Source: Piscinibacterium candidicorallinum (lineage in GTDB: Bacteria; Pseudomonadota; Gammaproteobacteria; Burkholderiales; Burkholderiaceae_C). From it: a DNA stretch of 64,000 nucleotides. The stretch lies in NCBI RefSeq assembly GCF_047549485.1, contig NZ_CP180191.1, positions 186,001 to 250,000 of the forward strand, given 5' to 3'. The position numbers and the translations under genes were made by a program. Shown here piece after piece: positions 44,301 through 51,121 of the stretch; position 1 is the first letter of the stretch, and each line of letters begins with the position of its first letter. The notes beneath the pieces were generated by a model. That model was not told where the DNA came from and did no database searches. It worked only from the letters and a program-made list of their open reading frames with translations.

Positions 44301-45433
44301 TGCTGGCGAGGTCGACCGGCGCCTTCACCGTCGGCGCGCTGGATGCGGCGGGCAATCTGGTGACTCTGCGCGGTGCGAGTCTCGACTTGGCGTCGACCGG
44401 CGATGTGCTTGTGCTGGGTGGAACGCAGGCGCGCACCGGCGCTGCGCGCATCGAATCGAGCGCGGGAAGCCTGACGCTGCGTGGGAACGGCAACGCCATC
44501 TCTGCCGCAGGCGCGATGGACCTGCGCGCCGACGGTGCATTGGTCATCGGCGATGCGAGCGGTACGGGCGCGCTGACGGTCAGTGCCTCTTCGATCAACG
44601 CGATCGCAACGCGCGGCGCCCTGAGCGTGGGCAACAGCGCCGGAGCGTTCGCGACCAGCGTGTCGAGCACTGCGGGTGCGATCAGCCTGCGCGCCGGTAC
44701 GACGATCGACGTGCTCGGCGGCAATGCGGCCGGTGCAAGTACCCGCATCAACGCTGTCGGCACGGCGGGTAATCCGGCCTCGGTCAGCCTGCTGGCAGGC
44801 AGTGGCATCACGGTGAGCGCAGGGTCCGGCGCCAATGCCATCGCGTCGATCACTGCCGTCAACGGGGCATCTGTCACGAAGCAGCCTGGGGACCAGCCCG
44901 ACATCGCGGCGACCGCTCCGAACGCGGACGGCAGCAGTGTGTCACTGACCACCACGGCCGGAGACATTGCGATCCTTGCGGGCACCGGAACCGATGCCTT
45001 CGCGCAGGTCGGCAGCCTGAACAGCAACTCAACACAGCTGATCGCAGATGGCGGCAGCGTCCGGCTCAGCGGCCAAGGCAATGGCAGCTATGCCGCTGCG
45101 TTGGGGCAGACCGTGACGGTCCGGGTCGGCGCGGCTGGCAGCCTCCAGCTGAGCCCGGGCACCGGTACGAACGCAGATGCGGTGATCGTGAGCGTCAACC
45201 GGCCGGTTCTGCCCGCCGGCTTCCGCGGCGGTCAGGCGCCGACGGATTCCCTGACCAACGGCCGCACCGACGCTGGCATCGCCACTCTGAACCGCCCGCC
45301 GCTGGACCCCTCGGTCATCCAGAACCTGCTGGTGTCGCTGGGCCAGGGCGGATCGCCTTTCCTGCCCACCGGCTTTGGCACGAACCTGCCCGGCAACGCA
45401 CCTACGGAGACCTACGATGTTTGCCCCAAGTAA
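38354..45433 (+). CDS. TpsA exoprotein (filamentous hemagglutinin-type), two-partner secretion
   Basis: A 2359-residue secreted protein. A long signal peptide (to about residue 75, ending ALAQ) precedes the TPS secretion domain (about 100-340) with FNVGAGNVTWFNQQNAQS, ILGTLGSNGRVFLVNPNG (N214) and VSTLDISNEDF. A Gly-rich stretch of GGNGGTGG type follows (about 735-965), then six repeats of about 103 residues, then an Ala/Ser/Thr-rich end closing TYDVCPK. It should fold as a long beta-helix at the cell surface and act as adhesin or inhibitor. No toxin domain is recognised at the C-terminus. Confidence 0.92.
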   Translation: MSTPSGRASAPGSVSVRKTHRQVPAQHGAAPNRSASRQPNLAQAAAALNATPTRLSTALAGAFLISVSGVALAQTAPAVAPGRALPLGITPDALRGGLPALLQRGALPAAVIAPNASNTPLGVANPTRNLPSALPQGATVVNGQASFAQQGNRLTVTNTPGTIINWQQFNVGAGNVTWFNQQNAQSAVLNRVTGVDPSQILGTLGSNGRVFLVNPNGVVFGQGAMVDTAGLVVSTLDISNEDFKAGRLRFAGLPGAPSGEIKVDGVMRAQNGDVYIIGGNVSNEGLIQAPNGTVVLAAGQSVELAGRGLEGIRFEVGAGGEARNLGRIEGSAVGVFAGSLRHSGAIEATTLQRVGGEVRLVAQDITLASGSSTRATGELGGGTVNVGGGLRGQDASIPNARNTTVEAGAVVDVSATGRGNGGTAVIYATDLATIHGDLIARGGAQGGNGGFIETSGKKNLYMTGRVDAGAARGRAGTWLIDPAEMTIQGNAFGCYGGVNIICENTIESATANVLIEADYGVRTSGAFFNNDIRLPSNLDFTIRTANATTTSVYGGVDGINLLAYGGPVAIYTSGTGRISLQTHTSGASTAGVSITTGLLSAGTGGLEIRSNGATIDARSSGADWVSYGGLLVSGASRILTGESNSWSAQGDIKIERGAFSGLTRIDVGQQLNNPANGGSLSLSSSSGSISLEADVYARGQAGATDEAGGHGGALSLQAFSGSVNLVRGSINLQGGDGGTGSAGNNGTISFVAFPAPESAPTNGAQGQAGGLGGNLSIGARDASIANVFNINASGGNGGTGGQGGNVNPLAVSALTPGAGGNGGAGGTGGFVSVSTSGNFTLDGSIRADGGAGGAAGAAGNLRSGAPGTNPNAVRTGSGGTGGSFSASLGSVSTIGSTGSILVEGGASESGFGGGGGGINISSFTGTAFTVLQGGTLSARGGAVGQGATASGTQAGGGGFITVTADDIRIDGTLDASGGGQTDPVLRTTVYNSLRGGGGSIDLSYYGGRVGGPPATGILLGGTSILRVQGSSDLSTVSDSSPGASFLGQVSLRAGAAGVTQQTGATLVTPQLNLDSAGSVSLASAANALGVVRGTVLGNLDLAASGFVWFDGDRRMVLGWQNFYGGSNLDATGAVRVAAAPGTGIDIGEAVLGDSITLRADRFGASSQQSIILDARGATGLIDIGTSDSAFSTDPLRAFGASYAPTVRATLSSDTSVYGGAEDATTGMILHADEWSRMRGETLRLSGSNVVVAGPATVSLGSTPFSTLALTAVGGSITQSAALDLGAGQLQARSNGGDVLLQNAANRAGSVILAGERVRYTNTTQPNLSASIERANVDANVTTGGALNIDGTLTGALTAQSSGALTFGNLSAGSLQAVSGGAAIAQQAATTLSVTGSTQLNAGTAAITLANATNDFGGLVSATGGNVQLRDANALSAALSAAAATLTSAGSLAVSGSTSAGLTTTAGATSFGATTVGGALNTTASGAVTQTGALTVNGVTTLNAAANAVTLTNAANNFVGAVSVTGGAVQLADANALSATLNAASASLTAGGALTVTGSTTGSFASSSAALSFGTLNVGTTLGSTATGAVTQTGALSVGGTANVNAGANNITLANAANNFAGATTLTGGTVQVTDANALAAVINAANATVNAGGALSLAGAVSGNLAATAAGPLTQTAALSVGGTSVLNAGSNAITLANAGNDFGGTVTATGGAVQITDANALNVNLTAASGTLNAGGALGVTGSTSGALNTSSAGLSLGATTVGTDLNVVSSGAVTQTGALTVNGATTLNAGGNAVTLSNAANNFVGAVSATGGAVQIADVNALNVSLSAASATLSAGGALAVSGSTSGALSTSSAGLILDATTVGTDLTVSSTGAVTQTGAIRVTGNTTVSAGTNAVTLSNAANDFVGAVSASGSNVDLADANDLRVAITAADRVGLNAGGSITQSAAVTAQRVIATAGGSIDLSRADNRLGSLGGNAGGGVLARSTGAFTVGALDAAGNLVTLRGASLDLASTGDVLVLGGTQARTGAARIESSAGSLTLRGNGNAISAAGAMDLRADGALVIGDASGTGALTVSASSINAIATRGALSVGNSAGAFATSVSSTAGAISLRAGTTIDVLGGNAAGASTRINAVGTAGNPASVSLLAGSGITVSAGSGANAIASITAVNGASVTKQPGDQPDIAATAPNADGSSVSLTTTAGDIAILAGTGTDAFAQVGSLNSNSTQLIADGGSVRLSGQGNGSYAAALGQTVTVRVGAAGSLQLSPGTGTNADAVIVSVNRPVLPAGFRGGQAPTDSLTNGRTDAGIATLNRPPLDPSVIQNLLVSLGQGGSPFLPTGFGTNLPGNAPTETYDVCPK
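42530..44120 (+). repeat. Six repeats of about 103 codons within tpsA
   Basis: Units are marked by I/V-T-L-x-N-A-x-N-x-F near 42565, 42875, 43180, 43440, 43745 and 44050. Between them are similar VQLADANALS, TLNAASATL-type and G-A-V-T-Q-T-G-A-L segments. The unit length is about 309 bp with some shorter. Units are similar but not identical, so the duplications are old or diverged under selection. Confidence 0.8.
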
Positions 45434-46832
45434 GGCTTTGGCCCTGAAGGTGCGCACCGTGATGCTGTACGCGTTGAGCGTGCGCATGCTGGCGCTGCTC
45501 TGCGCGTTCATGGCTGCGCTGGCCGGGCCGATCGCATCTGCGCAGCCCCAGGGTGTCGGCGGCGCCGGCCGGATCGATGGTGCACGCGGCGTGGTCACCG
45601 TCCAGCCCGTGCGCGGGCCGGTCCAGATCGGCGGACGCGGCCTGCAGCTCAACGAGGGCGATCGCATCAGCACGGGCACGGATGGCATCGCACTGATCCT
45701 GCTGAATGACGGCACGCGCATGACCATGCGGCCGAACAGCCAGTTGGTGCTCGAGACCGTGCGCTATGTGGCCGCGCGCCCCGCCGAGTCCAGCATGGTG
45801 CTGGGTCTGCTCAAGGGCGGCTTTCGCGCGGTGACCGGACTGATTGCCAAGGCCGGGCCGGGCACCTCTCAGGTTCGCACGGCAACCGCGACGCTCGGGA
45901 TCCGTGGCACCGAGTTTGATGCGCGTCTTTGCGAGAAAGACTGCGCCAGTGCGAGGCCGGCTTCCGCACCGGCAGCGAGCGCGCCGCAACGCGCCGCTCC
46001 GCGCAACCGGGTGCTGGCGGCGGCGCGTGTCGTGCGCATGCGCGGAGACCTGACCGCCCGCGACGCCAACGGCCGTGTGCGCCTCCTTGCCGAGGGCGGA
46101 CCGGTCTACCCAGGAGACACAGTCGCTACGGCAGATCGCAGCATTGCCGTTCTGGCGTTTCGCGATGAGTCCAAGGTCACGCTGGCGTCGAACACGCAGT
46201 TCCGCGTGACGGACTTTGTCTTCGATCCGAAGCAGCCGAGCGAGGGCCGCTTCGTGGCCAACCTGCTGCAGGGCGGCCTGCGCGCCTTCACGGGGCTGGT
46301 GGGCAAGGCCCAGCCCGCCAACGTCAGCTTCCGGACGGCGACCGCAACCATCGGTGTGCGCGGCACCGGCATGGACATCTTCGTTGAACCGGGCGGCACA
46401 CGTGTGCAGACCTGGGACGGCATCGTCGTCGTGCAGATCGGCGATCGGCAGATCGAAGTGGGTGTCGGTGTATGCACGCTTGAAGACAAGACCACCCAGT
46501 GCCGGATCGTGCCGGACGAACTCACGCGACCCGATGGCGTTCAAGTGGACTTCGACACACTGTTTGGCACGGCTGAGCAGGATGCTGATGCCGCGGGCCT
46601 GTATGTGCAGGTGCGCGACGGTCACATCCGCATTCAGGTCGGCGATCGATTCATCGACCTGGGCGCAGGCGAGGTGGGCTTCACCGACGGGCGCATCGTT
46701 GTGCGCCCTGCGGTGGTGCCGCCGGGCATTGCCTTTGATGGCACCCCACTGCCTGGCGACAGCCTGCCCAATGACATCGGTTCGCTGTTCTTCAACAGTG
46801 GCCTGGACAACCGGAACGTCTGCACACCATGA
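45417..46832 (+). CDS. Double FecR-domain protein in the TPS operon
   Basis: A 471-residue exported protein. The signal peptide ends near IASAQ. Two FecR-like halves are seen, about 70-170 and 220-325. Each has a G-D-x-I/V-x-T-x-x-x-G/S-I-A motif, an LL-x-GG-x-R-A-x-TG-x-x-x-KA motif and a T-A-T-A-x-x-G-I/V-R-G-T motif, showing duplication. FecR domains normally sense or anchor at the envelope. The ATG at 45417 lies inside the tpsA end (overlap 17 bp), and the stop overlaps the tpsB start by four bases. It may assist folding or anchoring of TpsA, which is inference. Confidence 0.85.
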   Translation: MFAPSKALALKVRTVMLYALSVRMLALLCAFMAALAGPIASAQPQGVGGAGRIDGARGVVTVQPVRGPVQIGGRGLQLNEGDRISTGTDGIALILLNDGTRMTMRPNSQLVLETVRYVAARPAESSMVLGLLKGGFRAVTGLIAKAGPGTSQVRTATATLGIRGTEFDARLCEKDCASARPASAPAASAPQRAAPRNRVLAAARVVRMRGDLTARDANGRVRLLAEGGPVYPGDTVATADRSIAVLAFRDESKVTLASNTQFRVTDFVFDPKQPSEGRFVANLLQGGLRAFTGLVGKAQPANVSFRTATATIGVRGTGMDIFVEPGGTRVQTWDGIVVVQIGDRQIEVGVGVCTLEDKTTQCRIVPDELTRPDGVQVDFDTLFGTAEQDADAAGLYVQVRDGHIRIQVGDRFIDLGAGEVGFTDGRIVVRPAVVPPGIAFDGTPLPGDSLPNDIGSLFFNSGLDNRNVCTP

Positions 46833-48421
46833 CGATTGCGATCACACTTCGGCCGCGCGCGCTCGCAGTCGCGCTTGCGCTGGCCGGCCTGCTTGGCGCG
46901 GGCACCCACCAGGCGGCTCATGCACAGGCTGCCGCACCGGCCAGCATCACGATCAGCGAGTTCAAGATCGAAGGCAGCAACCCGCTGGGCGAGGCACGAA
47001 CCCAACGCTTGCTGCAGCCGTTTACCGGCGAGGTGAGCGGCGACGCACAGGTGCTTGAACGGCTGCAGGGTGCCGCCAAGGCCCTGGAGGCTGCGCTGCA
47101 GGAGGCCGGCTGGGGCCTGCACCGCGTGGTGCTGCCGGTGCAGACCCTGCAGTCCACCGTTCGCCTGCAAGTGGTGCGCTTCTCGGTGGGGCAGGTAATG
47201 GTCCAAGGCAACAAGCACTTTGCGGAGTCCAACATCCGCGCCAGCCTGCCGGCGCTTCAGCCCGGGCAGACTCCGAACTTGCAGAATCTTGCCCGCGAGA
47301 TCTCGGTTGCCAATGAAAACCCCGCCAAGCGCGTGGTTGTCGGCTTCCGCGAGGGCAAGGCACCGGACACCGTGGATGCCAATCTCCGTGCGGAAGATGT
47401 CCGTCCCTGGAGCGCGGTGCTGGCGGCGTCGAACGCCGGCACTGAAGATTCCACCCGGCCGCGTGTCACCGTCGCGCTCGCGCACTACAACCTGCTCGGT
47501 GGCGACGAGAGCCTCGTGCTTTCGGGCTCCGTGGCACCCGAGCGCACCGATGTGCGCCAGTTCGGCCTGCAGGCTCGCAAGCCGTTCTACGGACTGGGCG
47601 GTACCGCGGCCCTGTACTACACCGACTCCTCGGCCAGCTCCGGGGCGTTGGGCCCTGGTCTGGACATCACGGGCAAAGGGCAGTCTGCGGGGCTGAGCTG
47701 GACTCAGAGCCTGCCCCCTTTGGGTGAGGTCAAGCACAACCTGACGCTGGCCCTTGAAGACAAGCTCTTCGAAGGGACTCAGCTTCGCGGGGCGGGCCAG
47801 CTGAGCCCTGATGTCCGCAGTCGGCCGATCAGTCTCGGATACGCGCTCAAGCAGAACTTCAGCGCCGGCGAGATCGGCGCGACGATCGATCTCGCTGCCA
47901 ATCTCTCGGGCGGTGCGAGCAACACCGCTGCAGCCTACGCCGCCAACCGGCTTGGCGCGCCCCGCGGCTGGAAGGCTGTACGCGCCAGCGTCGAGGGTCG
48001 CCATGCGGTGGGCGCTGGTTTCGATCTGGCCGGGCAACTCAGGCTGCAGTACAGCGCCGATCCGCTGATTGCCGGCGAACAGTTCGGATTTGGTGGCGCG
48101 AGCCTCGTGCGCGGCCTGGAAGAGCGCGCGCTCACAGGGGATCGTGGCGTGGCCGGCAGTCTTGAATTGAGCCGCTCGGTCTTCGTTAGCGGCTTCAAGC
48201 TGCTGGCCTTCGTCGATGCTGCGCAGGTCGATCGGCTCAACGTCCAGCCTGGCCTGAGCGCGCGCGAGTCGATCGCGACGGCTGGTGTGGGTATGCGCTG
48301 GACCTGGGGCAACTGGCTCGCCACCCAGATCGACTATGGCTGGGTGATCGACGGCAGCCAGGTGCCACTGATCGAACGCAACAGCGGCCGCCTGCATGCG
48401 GCCTTGCAGGTTCGCTTCTAA
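46829..48421 (+). CDS. TpsB outer-membrane transporter (ShlB/FhaC type)
   Basis: A 530-residue Omp85-family protein. A signal peptide (to about 32) and POTRA domains (about 38-190, ITISEFKIEGSNPLGEAR and VRLQVVRFSVGQVMVQGNKH) precede a 16-strand barrel ending in the outer-membrane signal LQVRF. The conserved VRGF/Y loop is present as LVRGLEERAL, with Leu instead of aromatic. It exports the TpsA product. It is third in the operon. Confidence 0.9.
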   Translation: MTIAITLRPRALAVALALAGLLGAGTHQAAHAQAAAPASITISEFKIEGSNPLGEARTQRLLQPFTGEVSGDAQVLERLQGAAKALEAALQEAGWGLHRVVLPVQTLQSTVRLQVVRFSVGQVMVQGNKHFAESNIRASLPALQPGQTPNLQNLAREISVANENPAKRVVVGFREGKAPDTVDANLRAEDVRPWSAVLAASNAGTEDSTRPRVTVALAHYNLLGGDESLVLSGSVAPERTDVRQFGLQARKPFYGLGGTAALYYTDSSASSGALGPGLDITGKGQSAGLSWTQSLPPLGEVKHNLTLALEDKLFEGTQLRGAGQLSPDVRSRPISLGYALKQNFSAGEIGATIDLAANLSGGASNTAAAYAANRLGAPRGWKAVRASVEGRHAVGAGFDLAGQLRLQYSADPLIAGEQFGFGGASLVRGLEERALTGDRGVAGSLELSRSVFVSGFKLLAFVDAAQVDRLNVQPGLSARESIATAGVGMRWTWGNWLATQIDYGWVIDGSQVPLIERNSGRLHAALQVRF

Positions 48422-48468
48422 CGGAATCCGGCCCGGCGGCGTTGTGGGTGCCCACCTACAATCCCGCC

Positions 48469-48891
48469 ATGGCTGGTCTTGACTCCACAACTCCCGCACC
48501 GACCGCGATCACGCTGCACGGCACCTCCAAGGTGCTCGAGGTGTGTTTCGCCGATGGACAGCGCTTCGAACTGAGCTTCGAATTCCTGCGCGTCCATTCG
48601 CCTTCGGCTGAAGTCCGCGGGCATGGCCCGGGGCAAGAAGTGCTGCAGGTGGGCAAGCGCGATGTCGACGTGGTCGGCATTGAACCGGTCGGCCACTACG
48701 CCATCAAACCCCGTTTCTCGGACGGCCACGAAAGCGGCATTTTCTCGTGGGCGTATCTGTACGAACTGGGCGCACATCGCGATGTCTTGTGGCATGAGTA
48801 CCTGAACCGGCTCGAACTGGCCGGCGCCTCGCGCGAACCCCTTGCGGACGAGAGCGCGTTCAAGGCTGTTTCACGCGGAGGCTGCGGTTGA
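48469..48891 (+). CDS. DUF971 protein
   Basis: A 140-residue protein with the DUF971/GBBH-like N-terminal fold (pfam06155): ITLHGTSKVLEVCFADGQ, FLRVHSPSAEVRGHG, and KPRFSDGHESGIFSWAYLYELG. In betaproteobacteria this gene regularly precedes ubiE, and its role is unknown. The next gene starts inside its stop codon. Confidence 0.88.
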   Translation: MAGLDSTTPAPTAITLHGTSKVLEVCFADGQRFELSFEFLRVHSPSAEVRGHGPGQEVLQVGKRDVDVVGIEPVGHYAIKPRFSDGHESGIFSWAYLYELGAHRDVLWHEYLNRLELAGASREPLADESAFKAVSRGGCG

Positions 48892-49619
48892 AGACGCATT
48901 TCGGGTTCGAACAGGTCGAAGAGACCGAGAAGGCAGGCAAGGTCGCCGGGGTCTTCCATTCCGTGGCGAGCAAATACGACGTCATGAACGATCTGATGTC
49001 TGCGGGTCTGCATCGCGTCTGGAAGAAATTCACCATTGAGGTGGCTGGCATCCGTCCGGGGATGAAGGTGCTCGATATCGCCGGCGGGACGGGCGACCTT
49101 GCCAGCGCCTTCGCCGCGCGCGTCGGCCCGACCGGCGAGGTCTGGCTCACCGACATCAATGCCTCGATGCTTGCGGTGGGGCGCGACCGCCTGCTCGATC
49201 GCGGCCAGGTCCTGCCGGTGGCGCAGGCCGACGCCGAGCAATTGCCCTTCCCCGACGGCCACTTCGATCGCGTAACCGTCGCCTTCGGTTTGCGCAACAT
49301 GACGCACAAGGATCGGGCACTTGCGGAAATGCGGCGCGTTCTTGCGCCCGGCGGGCAGCTGCTCGTGCTCGAGTTCAGCAAGGTCGCACCACCCCTGGCC
49401 AAGGCCTACGACGTCTACTCCTTCAAGGTGCTGCCCTGGCTGGGCCAGAAGGTCGCGGGCGATGCCGAGAGCTACAAGTACCTTGCCGAATCCATTCGCA
49501 TGCACCCCGACCAGGACACCCTGGCCGGCATGATGCGGGACACCGGTTTTGCAAGGGTTCACCATTTCAATCTGACCCTGGGCGTTGTGGCCCTGCACGT
49601 CGGAACCCGCATGGAATAA
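48888..49619 (+). CDS. ubiE: Ubiquinone/menaquinone biosynthesis C-methyltransferase
   Basis: A 243-residue SAM-dependent methyltransferase that methylates the quinone ring at C2. It carries FHSVASKYDVMNDLMSAGLH, the SAM motif VLDIAGGTGDLA, LTDINASML and the UbiE motif VAFGLRNMTHKDRAL. The start is TTG at 48888, supported by GGAG seven bases upstream and by the family N-terminus (KTHFGFEQV). It overlaps the preceding stop as TTGA. Confidence 0.95.
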   Translation: MKTHFGFEQVEETEKAGKVAGVFHSVASKYDVMNDLMSAGLHRVWKKFTIEVAGIRPGMKVLDIAGGTGDLASAFAARVGPTGEVWLTDINASMLAVGRDRLLDRGQVLPVAQADAEQLPFPDGHFDRVTVAFGLRNMTHKDRALAEMRRVLAPGGQLLVLEFSKVAPPLAKAYDVYSFKVLPWLGQKVAGDAESYKYLAESIRMHPDQDTLAGMMRDTGFARVHHFNLTLGVVALHVGTRME

Positions 49620-49710
49620 GGCGCTTGGACCTGCGATCGCTCAGCGCGTGAGATCTGACTCCCGCGAATATGGGCTTGAGCGGGTATTGCACATTGGATA
49701 GCTTGCAGGC

Positions 49711-50412
49711 ATGGAGTGGATGTTGTTTCTTGGCGGGTTGGTTCTGACGGGCCTGATTGCAGGCGCCGCCTGGGTCTCCCGCTACCGTGCCCAGCTGCAG
49801 CGCAACCGTGATGCGCTCATGCGCAGCTATGAGCGCACCTATGTGGGTCTGCAGGGCTTTGTCGGGCCCGCAGCCGCCCCTGTGCCTGCGGAAGCGCCCG
49901 TGGGTGCGCCGCAGGAGCGCGCTGCGCCAAGCATCGAAGCACTCAGCGCCGATCTGATGCGGCGTGCCTCCGTAGCCGGTCAGGCAACAGTCGCGCTGAC
50001 CCAGGCCACGACGATCCCGCCGGACATGCGGGCCCAGCTGCAGGTCGAGCAGGAGCAGGTGCTGCGCGATGCCAAGCTCACCTTCATGCGGCTGATTGCC
50101 GCGTGGGACAACGCCAATACCGACGAACTGCGCGCGACCCTGGGTGCCGATGCATACGACCGGCTGGTGGATGCCGCCAAGCTCGCGCCGCGTGAGGGGG
50201 CGCCGACGGACATCATCACGCTGACGGCCGAAGCGGTGGATCGGCCCGCGAGTTCGGTGGTGGCCGCGGCAGGCGACGCAGACGCCGTGCACGTGCGCTT
50301 CTCCGGCCTGTACCGCACGGCGCTGGCCTCGGCCGCCCGTCGTTTCGACACGGTCTGGAGCTTTCAGCGCAGCGACGACGGCCTGCGCGTGATCGAGATC
50401 CAGCCGATCTAG
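49711..50412 (+). CDS. Tim44-like domain membrane protein
   Basis: A 233-residue protein with one N-terminal transmembrane segment (about 4-24), an Ala/Pro-rich linker and a C-terminal Tim44-like domain (about 95-233, RDAKLTFMRLIAAWDNAN and FDTVWSFQRSDDGLRVIEI). It always sits between ubiE and ubiJ in related genomes. Its job is not known. Confidence 0.8.
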   Translation: MEWMLFLGGLVLTGLIAGAAWVSRYRAQLQRNRDALMRSYERTYVGLQGFVGPAAAPVPAEAPVGAPQERAAPSIEALSADLMRRASVAGQATVALTQATTIPPDMRAQLQVEQEQVLRDAKLTFMRLIAAWDNANTDELRATLGADAYDRLVDAAKLAPREGAPTDIITLTAEAVDRPASSVVAAAGDADAVHVRFSGLYRTALASAARRFDTVWSFQRSDDGLRVIEIQPI

Positions 50413-50506
50413 CGGCAGCACCGGCCCGCGGCTCGGGCTCGCAGGTGGCGAATACACTCACAGCGCGCGATGCGCCCGCCACGGGCCCATGCGAATCCTC
50501 TCCTGC

Positions 50507-51121
50507 ATGTCGATCGATCAAGCGCTTTCTGCCCTGGCTGCCCGCGCGGCCAATTCCATGATCGCCTCCGAACCCTGGGCCCTGGCGCAGCTGCGCCCGC
50601 ATGCGGGCCAACGCTTCGCGGTCAAGCTCGTGCCCTTCGCGCTGAGCTTTGCCATCCAGCCCGACGGGCGTCTAGACGCGGGCGAGCCGGATGCGCCGCT
50701 GGCTCCAGCGAACGTGCGCATCGAGCTCACGCCTGCGGCCTTGATGAGCGCCGGCCCTGAGCGGCTCAAGCATGTCCGCATCGAGGGAGATGCCGCACTC
50801 GCACACAGTCTGGGCGAACTCGCCAGCCAGTTGCGACCGGACTTCGAACATGCGCTTTCCGGGCTGGTCGGCGACATCGCCGCGCGGCGCATTGCAGAAG
50901 CCATGCGAACGTCCTTCGAGGCCGCACGCAACTTTGCGCGGCAAGGTGCGGAGCTCGCCGTGGACCGCGCCGCCTACAAGGATCCGATCATTCTGGCCCG
51001 CGAGCCCTTCGCTGCGCTCAGTGCCGAAACCCGCGCCCTGCGAGACCAGCTTGAGCGTCTGGCCAAGCGCATCGAACTTGTCGAGAAGATGTCCCCGAAG
51101 AAGGGTGCCACCGAGGCATGA
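50507..51121 (+). CDS. ubiJ: Ubiquinone biosynthesis accessory factor UbiJ
   Basis: A 204-residue protein with an SCP2-type lipid-binding domain (about 30-125) and a helical C-terminus (REPFAALSAETRALRDQLERL). UbiJ binds ubiquinone intermediates in the soluble Ubi complex. The ATG at 50507 is preferred over 50489 on family grounds. It overlaps ubiB by four bases. Confidence 0.88.
   Translation: MSIDQALSALAARAANSMIASEPWALAQLRPHAGQRFAVKLVPFALSFAIQPDGRLDAGEPDAPLAPANVRIELTPAALMSAGPERLKHVRIEGDAALAHSLGELASQLRPDFEHALSGLVGDIAARRIAEAMRTSFEAARNFARQGAELAVDRAAYKDPIILAREPFAALSAETRALRDQLERLAKRIELVEKMSPKKGATEA

Noticed and set aside
42505..45081. An 858-codon open frame on the minus strand across tpsA
   Set aside because: It is antisense to the repeats of tpsA; the high GC and skewed codons remove stops. 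It has no signal, domain or ribosome site, and the plus-strand gene is certain.
45375..45416. Upstream TTG start for the FecR-domain protein
   Set aside because: It would extend the overlap with tpsA and add residues before a normal signal peptide; the ATG at 45417 gives a better start.
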